From the NCBI GenBank assembly GCA_038239365.1, contig JBBSEU010000125.1:1-15190 (forward strand): 15,190 bases of DNA, given 5' to 3'. Below the pieces are notes generated by a model. It searched no databases. It was not told the origin of the DNA and saw only the letters and a program-made list of their open reading frames with translations. This document shows, one piece after another, positions 1 through 6,648 of this stretch; within the stretch, counting starts at the first letter, position 1, and every line of letters begins with the position of its first letter. This stretch comes from JBBRMW01 sp038239365 (lineage in GTDB: Bacteria > Chloroflexota > Anaerolineae > Aggregatilineales > UBA2796). Both the position numbers and the translations under genes were made by a program.

Positions 1-9
1 TGAGAACAT

Positions 10-2544
10 TTAATGATCGTTGGTGCTGGTGTCCTTTGCGTTCTTTTCGAACACGCGCTGAATGTTACGCTCGGTTTCCGCAATTAGTTCCGGATTGCCG
101 ATCTCTTTACGAATGATCAACGCTTGTCTAAATAACAACAACGCTTCATCAAACTGCTCGAGCTTTTCGTAGGCAACACCTTCATTGTCGAGGTCAGTAC
201 CCTCACCTTCACGGTCTCCAATCTCACGGTCAATAACCAATGCTTGGTCGTAGAAGCTGATGGCACGTTCAACCTGTTCTAATGCGGCATATGCCCGACC
301 TAGATTGCCGAGTGCATCTCCTTTACCTTTACGGTAACCAATATCATGGGCAATATTTAACGCTTGATCATAGAAGCTGATAGCACGTTCAACCTGATCT
401 GAGTCAGCGTAGACTAAACCCATATTATTGCACACGTTCGCCTTACCCTGATCATCTTTGATCTCATCAACGATGACCAACTGCTGGTTATAGAAGTTGA
501 TAGCACGTTCAAACTGTCCTAAAGAGTAGTAAACATTGCCCAAACTGCCCAGAGCAGTCCCCTCACCAGGGCGGTCATGAACATCGCGGGCAATCGTTAA
601 CGCTTCCTTAATGAAGCTCTGAGCCTCTTTTTCTTTGCCTAACGAATCGTAGGCAACCCCTAGTCTGCACAGACAGATGCCGCGTAGCTTTTTATCCGCA
701 ATTTTATCTGCTATTCTCGTGTGCAATTCCACTACGCGACGCGCATAACCCCAACGCAACAAATAATCAAAGCCAGTATCAGTTAGCAAGTCTGCCGCTC
801 CATCAAAATCCTCAAGTGCCACCAGGTAATCAAATTCGGTCAATTGTGGATCAAGAGCTTCAATGGTTTTGCGCCGCTTGATTTCCTCATTCGATATGCG
901 GATGGAGCGGAAATAGGCGACGGCCTGCCCTAGTAATGCAACCCGCGTATAAGGCGGCGGTTCGGCAGTTCGATCATCAGGCGTGCCGGGCGGGATTCGC
1001 CCTTTTGCGTATTCCAGATCGAGCGGGTGAAGTGTGTAGGTATCAGTGGCCGGGTTATACGCCACGAAATAGGACTCCATCAGTCGCAGCAGGATCGAGT
1101 CGATGCGCGGTGGGTCAAGGTATGGCGCTAACAGGTATTCAAGCGCAGGCAAGGTCGCCGGACGGCCATACAGTGCCAACCCTTCCAGCACGCGCACCGA
1201 GTCGGGCGGCAGTCGCCGGAAGGCTTCGGCGGCCAGCGCGTGAGTCACTTCGGCTTGCAGCAGCGCCGGGTTGTTCAGCAGCTTTTCAGGCGTCAGGCGC
1301 GGATCATCCTTGAGCAGCGCGGCCAAGTATTCCAGCGCACGCGGATAGCTCTTCACCCGTTCAACAAGCGGCATCAGCAGTTTGCGCGGCGCGTTCTTGA
1401 TCCGATCTCGTCCGTCATCATCCAGCGCAGTTACCATCTCGATTGCGTCATCAGGCGGTAAACCGTCACTTAGCGGGACAAGTTTTTCGTAGAGTCGAAG
1501 TTCGCGCGGCAGTTGCAGGCGTTCCCGGCTGGTCAGCAAAACTTGTAAGGTCTCCGAAATGGGCAATGCAGCACCCAAAAACATCAACAGATCAGGATCG
1601 GTGAGCGCACCTGTGGCCGGATCTTGCAGCACTTCCATGTTATCCAGCAGCACGAGACAACGCCGCGTCCCTAACGCCCGGATCAATGCTTCGGTACGCT
1701 GTGGCAGTTCGGCGCGTGCTGTCCAGATCGACTCGATCTCGTCGCGTTCCTGTCCGCCCAATGCACGAGCAATATCCAGAAAAATGCGCTCAACACTGAT
1801 GCCGCGATCCGCTAAGTCTTTGGCGTTCGGGCGTGTCTCACGCAAGGCGACGATCAGATCGGGCGGGTTGGCGGACTTTTCGAGTTCAGTCAACACTTCG
1901 ACGACCATTGCCGTTTTGCCGACGCCGCCCTGCCCATAGATGCTGATCAAGCGCGCGCCGTTCGCCAGATGGGTATTAATATCGGCGCGCGGTTTGGCAC
2001 GATCTCGAAAATCAGCAATTGACCGGGGCGGAAATGGGTTTGGTTTGCGGGTGCGTGCGGTGCCGAAGTCTTTGGCCGCCGGGCGGGCCAGTGTCGCGGC
2101 GGTGGCTTTGGTTTCGGCGGCACGGATGGCGTCGGGTGATTGCGGCGGAAAGTAAAAAGCATCGCGGATCAGGCATAGTTTGGCAAAGGTAGTGCGTTCA
2201 CCGTCTTTAATGTAGTCAATGTACTGCTTGTTCGCTGGCAAATATATGGGCAATGGCTCTGTTGGCAAGAGCAAAATCGGCGCAATCGTTTTACCCGCTT
2301 TTTTGGCACGTTCATATTCCTGGCCGCATACTTTCGAGTCGCGGCTACCAGGTGTAATGATGTACGCAAATACACAGCACGAATCAATAGCTGTCCACAC
2401 TTCTTCATCCCAAAGTTCGCCCGTTGCAATCTCGCGTGTATCAAGCCACGCATAAATTCCGTCACTCTCAAGCAGGTTGTGTAGATGTTTAGCGAAATCT
2501 GTGGCATCTTTGCGGGCATAGCTGATGAAGATCGGTTCGGCCAT
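10..2544 (-). CDS. TIR - STAND NTPase - TPR protein (bacterial NLR-like)
   Basis: An 844-aa three-part protein. Residues 4-125 form a TIR domain: box 1 is FISYARKD, and a Cys-Gly-Gln-Glu stretch places E76 where TIR NADases carry the catalytic glutamate. Residues about 170-520 are a STAND/NB-ARC-type ATPase, with Walker A GQGGVGKT (204-211), a Walker B-like LVLLDN (297-302), a TSR sensor (338-340) and an MHD-like LHPLD (505-509). Residues about 620-815 carry five or so 40-residue TPR units with AISFYDQAL cores. In known relatives the TPR part senses, the NTPase oligomerises and the TIR part destroys NAD or makes a signal nucleotide, often as antiphage abortive defence; that role is inferred here. 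The ATG at 2544 lies just before the TIR box and has no clear Shine-Dalgarno. It is divergent from the kinase-like gene. GC shifts at the domain borders (see findings). The domain calls are firm; the biological role is not. Confidence 0.9.
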   Translation of the reverse strand: MAEPIFISYARKDATDFAKHLHNLLESDGIYAWLDTREIATGELWDEEVWTAIDSCCVFAYIITPGSRDSKVCGQEYERAKKAGKTIAPILLLPTEPLPIYLPANKQYIDYIKDGERTTFAKLCLIRDAFYFPPQSPDAIRAAETKATAATLARPAAKDFGTARTRKPNPFPPRSIADFRDRAKPRADINTHLANGARLISIYGQGGVGKTAMVVEVLTELEKSANPPDLIVALRETRPNAKDLADRGISVERIFLDIARALGGQERDEIESIWTARAELPQRTEALIRALGTRRCLVLLDNMEVLQDPATGALTDPDLLMFLGAALPISETLQVLLTSRERLQLPRELRLYEKLVPLSDGLPPDDAIEMVTALDDDGRDRIKNAPRKLLMPLVERVKSYPRALEYLAALLKDDPRLTPEKLLNNPALLQAEVTHALAAEAFRRLPPDSVRVLEGLALYGRPATLPALEYLLAPYLDPPRIDSILLRLMESYFVAYNPATDTYTLHPLDLEYAKGRIPPGTPDDRTAEPPPYTRVALLGQAVAYFRSIRISNEEIKRRKTIEALDPQLTEFDYLVALEDFDGAADLLTDTGFDYLLRWGYARRVVELHTRIADKIADKKLRGICLCRLGVAYDSLGKEKEAQSFIKEALTIARDVHDRPGEGTALGSLGNVYYSLGQFERAINFYNQQLVIVDEIKDDQGKANVCNNMGLVYADSDQVERAISFYDQALNIAHDIGYRKGKGDALGNLGRAYAALEQVERAISFYDQALVIDREIGDREGEGTDLDNEGVAYEKLEQFDEALLLFRQALIIRKEIGNPELIAETERNIQRVFEKNAKDTSTNDH

Positions 2545-2585
2545 GGGGTGATCGTCGCTCCAACTGAAATGGCTACAGCGCCTAT

Positions 2586-2594
2586 ACTATAGCA
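2586..2594 (-). promoter_or_regulatory. Extended -10 promoter element for the TIR/STAND gene
   Basis: Read on the minus strand the site is TGCTATAGT, a TGn extended -10 box. It would start transcription about 35 nt before the ATG at 2544. No convincing -35 box is visible at 16-18 bp spacing, which is acceptable for an extended -10 promoter. On the opposite strand CATAAT (2593-2598) overlaps it and could serve the divergent kinase-like gene, but lacks a good -35. The 159-bp gap 2545-2703 holds nothing else that I can see. Confidence 0.4.
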
Positions 2595-2703
2595 TAATTT
2601 GCACTCAGCCTTATTTTCTCAGCACTAACAACATCACAACATTTGCCCTTTGCGTAAAGCCGCTCCCGTGATGATAATTAGCGGAAGGTTAAGGGGGCGT
2701 GGT

Positions 2704-3822
2704 GTGAACAATTCTAAGGCTGCACAGGAAACTCTCGATTACCGGGCGGTGCTGGATGCGCTGGGGCAAGGTGTGCTGTTATTCGACGCGGACAATCGCT
2801 GGGTTATGGATAATCTTGCCGCGCGCACAATCCTGGGCGCTAACCTGGCGCTGGTTCGCACGGAGGGCTGGACGGCGTTCGCGCTGCTGCTCGATGCGCG
2901 CCGCACGGATGGCCTGAACGCCAGCGAAGTACGTGCCCAGGCGCTCCGGCAAGCCACGCCCGTTCGCTTTTCAACGCTGATTGCGGGCGCGTACACGCCC
3001 TGTTGGGCGGCGGCCATTTATGGCGCGGGCGGCAAAATCTACACGATGATCACACTCGAACAACCCGATTGGCGTCCTCTGAACGAATTGATGGGCACGT
3101 TTCGCAACGAGGCGCGGATGGCGATCACCAGCACGCGCGGCCATGCCCAGTTGATCACGCAGTTGGTTACGAAGCGCCCCGAAGGAATCACGGTAGAGCA
3201 GTTGGCGCAGCGCGTGACGGGCTTTGCGGAGATCATGGCGACGCATATGTATCGCCTGCAACTGCTGATGGATTTGCTTCAGCGGCTGGAGGTGATCCGA
3301 ACCGGGCATCTGGCAACCGAAGTTCGCAACGGGCGACGCAAAATTAATGTGAATGAGTTTGTCGAAGATTTCCTTGAAGAATTGTCCGAAGATACACTGG
3401 TTGATCCGGCGCAAAATGAAGACATTCGGGATCGGCTGATCCTTGATTTGCCAAAAGATTTGCTGATCAGTGCCACACCTAACTATCTGGCACACACGCT
3501 GCGCGATTTGCTGCGAAACGCGGTGCAGTACAGCCCCAAGAAGGCGCGGATCATCTTGCGCGCGTCGTCGATACCGGTTAGTCGCGTGGCACAGATCGAT
3601 GTGATCGATGAAGGCTACGGTGTCCGTGCCAAAGAGACAGAGCGCGTTTTTGCGCCTTTCCAACGGGCACGTCAGCCACAGATCATTGGCGAATTCGGTT
3701 ACGGATTGAGCCTGTATTGCGCCAAAGCAGAGATCGAGGCGATGAGCGGGCGTATCTGGTTCGAGAGTGAAGAAGGCGTCGGCTCGACATTTAGCTTTAA
3801 GCTGCCGCTCTGGAAAGACTGA
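2704..3822 (+). CDS. Histidine-kinase-like protein lacking the phospho-acceptor histidine
   Basis: I prefer the GTG at 2704 (372 aa) because AGGGGG lies 6 bases upstream. An in-frame TTG at 2650 and ATG at 2671 would add 18 or 11 residues with weaker sites. Residues about 10-115 look like a PAS-type sensor. Residues about 125-205 form a two-helix dimerisation (HisKA-like) region, and residues 250-370 an HATPase domain with N box RNAVQYSP (N272), G1 DEGYG (302-306), an F box FAPF and G2 GEFGYGLSL (329-337). The H box reads RNEARMAITSTRG where the family has SHELRTPLTSIRG, so the phosphorylated histidine is N135. No transmembrane segment is evident, so it should be cytoplasmic. No response regulator is adjacent. 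The CoiA-like gene follows 11 bases downstream and is probably co-transcribed. It may be an ATP-binding allosteric sensor rather than a kinase. Confidence 0.85.
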   Translation: MNNSKAAQETLDYRAVLDALGQGVLLFDADNRWVMDNLAARTILGANLALVRTEGWTAFALLLDARRTDGLNASEVRAQALRQATPVRFSTLIAGAYTPCWAAAIYGAGGKIYTMITLEQPDWRPLNELMGTFRNEARMAITSTRGHAQLITQLVTKRPEGITVEQLAQRVTGFAEIMATHMYRLQLLMDLLQRLEVIRTGHLATEVRNGRRKINVNEFVEDFLEELSEDTLVDPAQNEDIRDRLILDLPKDLLISATPNYLAHTLRDLLRNAVQYSPKKARIILRASSIPVSRVAQIDVIDEGYGVRAKETERVFAPFQRARQPQIIGEFGYGLSLYCAKAEIEAMSGRIWFESEEGVGSTFSFKLPLWKD

Positions 3823-3833
3823 TAAGCGAACGC

Positions 3834-4625
3834 ATGGAAAATACAACGCTTGTGGCGGTTCGCTCCGATACGGGCGAAGCACTGGCGATTGGCGACACGG
3901 ATAGCGCGCTGCTGCGAAAACTTTCCGATGTACGATTGCTGCGCTGCCCACATTGCAATGGCCTGCTGCAGTTGAAGGCGGGCGCGGTTCGGCTGCATCA
4001 CTTCGCGCATGTATCGCTGGCTGAGTGCAGCTATGCCGATCACGAACCAGAGAGCGATACACACCGACTCGGTAAATATGTGCTATACCAGCACTTTCGG
4101 CGGGGTGCAGTCGATGCGGCACTTGAACGCTGGCTGCCCGCCACTGAACAGCGCGCCGATTGTTACGTGCAAAGGCCGGATGGTCAGGGCTACGCACTTG
4201 AATTTCAGCAGGCAAATAACACGCTTGACCGCTGGAACGAACGCCATCATCTATACAACAGTCAGGGACTCCGCGATATATGGTTTTTGGGCGCGGTGCG
4301 TTATCAGGAAAGCACGTCCGAACCACTCAAACCGATCTCGGCCTACGATCCGATTCCCGTTCCGCGTGATGTGTATGGCGCGGCTTCGGGCGGCTTTCGT
4401 GTGCGCGAACTCGAAAAAGCGATTGTGGCCGCCGAAAATCGCCTGATTTATCTTGATCCCGAAACTGAAATGCTCACGATTTTGCTGGCACGCGGCCTGC
4501 ACGCCAATACGCTGCGTGCCTATCGCTATATGCTGCCACTGGCGGCGGCTGAGCTGCGCTCGGATGGGTTGTGGACGCCGCTTGAGCCGTTATTGAGCAG
4601 CTATCGGCAGTATCGCGGGCACTGA
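3834..4625 (+). CDS. CoiA-like nuclease-family protein
   Basis: A 263-aa protein. An N-terminal zinc-finger-like part carries CPHC (C38, C41), then HHFAH (55-59) and C65. The helical stretch ESDTHRLGK (73-81) follows. The core has RADC (D109) and ALEFQQ (E123, Q125), which matches the D...ExQ nuclease signature of the CoiA/PD-(D/E)xK family, and then a conserved aromatic stretch ending IWFLG. In Gram-positive bacteria CoiA promotes recombination of incoming single-stranded DNA during competence; other family members have unknown roles. It is somewhat shorter than I recall for CoiA. The start ATG is 11 bases after the kinase-like stop and the Shine-Dalgarno is weak, so translational coupling is plausible. 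Its stop lies 5 bases from the convergent permease stop with no terminator in between. No other competence gene is in the window. Family call good; function inferred. Confidence 0.8.
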   Translation: MENTTLVAVRSDTGEALAIGDTDSALLRKLSDVRLLRCPHCNGLLQLKAGAVRLHHFAHVSLAECSYADHEPESDTHRLGKYVLYQHFRRGAVDAALERWLPATEQRADCYVQRPDGQGYALEFQQANNTLDRWNERHHLYNSQGLRDIWFLGAVRYQESTSEPLKPISAYDPIPVPRDVYGAASGGFRVRELEKAIVAAENRLIYLDPETEMLTILLARGLHANTLRAYRYMLPLAAAELRSDGLWTPLEPLLSSYRQYRGH

Positions 4626-4630
4626 CCAGT

Positions 4631-5503
4631 TCAGGCACGTTCGCGCGACATACGCCGTTCGAGCCACTTCACAAACAATGACAACAACAGTGTCATCGTC
4701 AGATAGAGAAACGCCGCCACATTATACGTCTGGACGAATAAAAAGGTGCTGGCCGCGTAAGTTCGTGCCTGATACGTTATATCACGCACGCCCAACACCG
4801 AAACCAGCGACGAATCTTTTAGCATCGCAATAAAATCGCTGCCAAGCGGCGGCAAAACCTGCCGAATCGCCTGCCGTAGGATGACATGACGCATGGCTTG
4901 CCAGTAGGTCATGCCCAGCGCGCGCGATGCTTCCATCTGGCCTTTATCTATGGATTCGATCCCGGCGCGGAATAACTCTGCAATGAACGCAGCATAGGCC
5001 AATGTTACAGCGATCACAACGCGAAAGGTATTATCCACGTCGCTTTGTCGAATGGCAGCCAGGGGTTCACCAATGCCTGCCAATAAGCCGCCAGTGACCA
5101 TTTGCGCGCCAAGCGACTTGATTCCGCCAACGACTGCCGGAACGGTCACAATTGCTACATAAAAAATCACAACAAGGATCGGCAGCCCGCGCATCACCTC
5201 GACATACAGCGTGCTGAGTTGATAGGCCAGAAAATTTTTGGAGATGCGTCCCAAACTGAGGATCAACCCTAATCCGACAGCCAGCGGATACGCGATCAAC
5301 GTGACGGCAACAGTCATCACGACGCCTTCACTGATCGGGCCGAGAATGCGCTGATAATCCTGATCGACGCTGGCAGACCACAATAAAATCACGCCCGCCA
5401 AAGCAAGCACCAGCAGCCACCACGGCCAGCGACTCCAACCGTTGGAAACAGGTAAGAGGCGCGCGTTTCCGATTTGATTCTCTATAAGCAGAGGAGAACT
5501 CAT
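4631..5503 (-). CDS. Polar amino-acid ABC transporter permease (HisM/GlnP family)
   Basis: About 290 aa, with a first hydrophobic helix near residues 28-46 and several more after residue 60. The EAA loop that docks on the ATPase is EASRALGMTYWQAMRHVILR at about 191-210, followed by the family's PPLGSDF. VEVMRGLPILV (101-111) is typical of polar amino-acid permeases. Compared with HisM/GlnP there is an extra segment of roughly 35 residues at about 124-160, between two membrane helices. The ATG at 5503 is preferred because AGGA lies 5 bases upstream; a GTG at 5506 is directly in front of it. It is downstream of the binding-protein gene on the same strand across an 82-bp gap that contains a stem-loop. 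Substrate specificity cannot be read from the sequence. Confidence 0.9.
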   Translation of the reverse strand: MSSPLLIENQIGNARLLPVSNGWSRWPWWLLVLALAGVILLWSASVDQDYQRILGPISEGVVMTVAVTLIAYPLAVGLGLILSLGRISKNFLAYQLSTLYVEVMRGLPILVVIFYVAIVTVPAVVGGIKSLGAQMVTGGLLAGIGEPLAAIRQSDVDNTFRVVIAVTLAYAAFIAELFRAGIESIDKGQMEASRALGMTYWQAMRHVILRQAIRQVLPPLGSDFIAMLKDSSLVSVLGVRDITYQARTYAASTFLFVQTYNVAAFLYLTMTLLLSLFVKWLERRMSRERA

Positions 5504-5543
5504 CACGTTCCTGGATATTTAAGCACGGCAAGTGCGATGGGGA

Positions 5544-5567
5544 AGCCGGGAAACAACGCTCCCGGCT
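5544..5567 (-). other. Intercistronic stem-loop between binding-protein and permease genes
   Basis: Perfect 8-bp arms AGCCGGGA (5544-5551) and TCCCGGCT (5560-5567) enclose an 8-nt loop, 19 bases after the binding-protein stop in the direction of transcription. No U-run follows on the minus strand, so it is not a standard intrinsic terminator. It more likely protects the upstream message from 3' exonucleases or lowers read-through. A weaker 4-bp hairpin GCAC/GTGC lies at 5523-5535. Confidence 0.6.
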
Positions 5568-5585
5568 GAACAAGATCGCTATACG

Positions 5586-6413
5586 TTACTTCTGCAGACT
5601 CTGCTTGTCGTAGACGAAGAACCATTTGTTTTCAAGGTAGGTCAGGTAGCCATCGGCGCGCATTGCATCCAGTGCGGCATTTACTGGCGCAACCAGATCG
5701 CTGCCTTTTGGATAGATGAAGCCGATTTGCTCGCTCTGAATCACATCGCCAACCAGTTTCAACTTGCCCGGATTCGCGCCGATATAGCCACGACTGGTGG
5801 CCGTATCCATCAGCACGGCGTCCACATCGCCAGCCAGCAACGCCTGAACTGCCAGACCGAAGCTATCATAATTGACGATGCGCGTCTTCTCATTGTCTTT
5901 GCCGACGATGTCCAGAGCCGTGTAATACTGCGTCGTGCCCGCCTGTGAGCCGATCTTCAGCTTGGCGTTTGCACCGAGACTCTTGGAATCGGTGAAGCGG
6001 CTTTCATCGGCGCGTGTCAAGACCTTCTGCTCGAAGGTCAGATAGGGCTTGGAGAAATCGACCTGCTTGGAGCGTTCATCGGTGATGGTGATGCCGTCCA
6101 TACCAACATCATAGGTTTTGGCGGAAATGGCCGCGATCATGCCGTCCCAGGCGGCGGTTTTCCAGGTCAGCTTGCAGTTGAGGCGCTTGCAGATTTCGCC
6201 CCAGACTTCATACTCGTAACCAACCGCTTTACCGGATTTCGGCTCAACGAAATTGAGCGGCGTGAAGGCATTCTCGGTTACAGCCACAACTTCGCGGCCT
6301 TTCAGATCGGGCAGTGTGAACACAATGCCATCCTGAGCGCGCACGGCTGAGGCCGAAGCACCCAAAGCCAGGACTGCGACGACCAGCGTCACTAAAACTT
6401 TACGAAAAGACAT
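5586..6413 (-). CDS. Amino-acid ABC transporter substrate-binding protein (PBP2 type)
   Basis: A 275-aa protein with a signal peptide: basic start SFRK, a hydrophobic stretch over residues 6-22 and an Ala-Val-Arg-Ala cleavage site before QDG near residue 27. The mature part has the polar amino-acid binding-protein layout: NAFTPLNFVEP, GYEYEVWGEICKRL, the TYDVGMDGITIT hinge region, FSKPYL, and a second lobe with KIGSQAGTTQYY and AVQALLAGDVDAVLMDT. It captures an amino acid or similar solute outside the membrane and hands it to the permease encoded next. The ATG has GAGGAG about 10 bases upstream. The signal peptide has no lipobox cysteine (S20 lies about where one might be expected), so no lipid anchor is predicted. 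The ATPase gene is absent from the window. Confidence 0.92.
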   Translation of the reverse strand: MSFRKVLVTLVVAVLALGASASAVRAQDGIVFTLPDLKGREVVAVTENAFTPLNFVEPKSGKAVGYEYEVWGEICKRLNCKLTWKTAAWDGMIAAISAKTYDVGMDGITITDERSKQVDFSKPYLTFEQKVLTRADESRFTDSKSLGANAKLKIGSQAGTTQYYTALDIVGKDNEKTRIVNYDSFGLAVQALLAGDVDAVLMDTATSRGYIGANPGKLKLVGDVIQSEQIGFIYPKGSDLVAPVNAALDAMRADGYLTYLENKWFFVYDKQSLQK

Positions 6414-6430
6414 GATCCTGATCTCCTCAA

Positions 6431-6443
6431 CGTGAATTTCACG
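6431..6443. promoter_or_regulatory. Palindrome in the leader of the binding-protein gene
   Basis: CGTGAATTTCACG is a perfect 6-bp inverted repeat around one T, just upstream of the Shine-Dalgarno of the binding-protein gene. An imperfect palindrome ACCATACGTGTGGT (12 of 14 positions symmetric) lies at 6456-6469, between or over the likely promoter elements. A possible minus-strand promoter is TTGCCC (6476-6481) and TATATT (6451-6456), but the 19-bp spacer is long. One or both palindromes may be operators; no regulator is identified. Confidence 0.35.
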
Positions 6444-6551
6444 AACGCCAAATATACCATACGTGTGGTAGGGCGGGGCAAAAACATCACAGGAATATCA
6501 CGAATGCCCTCAGTGTCGCATTATGATCATATTAGAAACGCGCCGCCCTGC

Positions 6552-6580
6552 TTGTCCTCAGATCATCCCGGTTGTATAAT
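6552..6580 (+). promoter_or_regulatory. Sigma-70-type promoter for rseP
   Basis: TTGTCC (6552-6557), 17 bp, then a perfect TATAAT (6575-6580). Transcription would begin near 6587, leaving a leader of about 62 nt before the ATG at 6649. It is the best promoter-like site upstream of the rseP, HEAT and TPR genes and may serve all three. Confidence 0.75.
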
Positions 6581-6608
6581 GTTCATGTTAAGTTGGCTAA
6601 ACGTTAAG

Positions 6609-6625
6609 GGGCATCCAGGATGCCC
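6609..6625. promoter_or_regulatory. Perfect palindrome between promoter and start of rseP
   Basis: GGGCATCC, A, GGATGCCC: perfect 8-bp arms around one base. It is downstream of the predicted transcription start and upstream of the GAGGA ribosome binding site (6638-6642). The one-base centre argues for a dimeric repressor site rather than an RNA hairpin. No regulator is assigned. Confidence 0.5.
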
Positions 6626-6648
6626 TGCTGTTTTATTGAGGACTGGCA

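Noticed and set aside
2971..4326. A 451-codon open frame on the minus strand opposite the kinase-like and CoiA-like genes
   Set aside because: It is antisense to two genes with clear motifs, spans their junction, and its translation is rich in Arg, His, Cys and Gln with no recognisable domain.
4626..4630. A terminator between the convergent CoiA-like and permease genes
   Set aside because: Only 5 bases separate the stops and no hairpin with a U-run was seen on either side.
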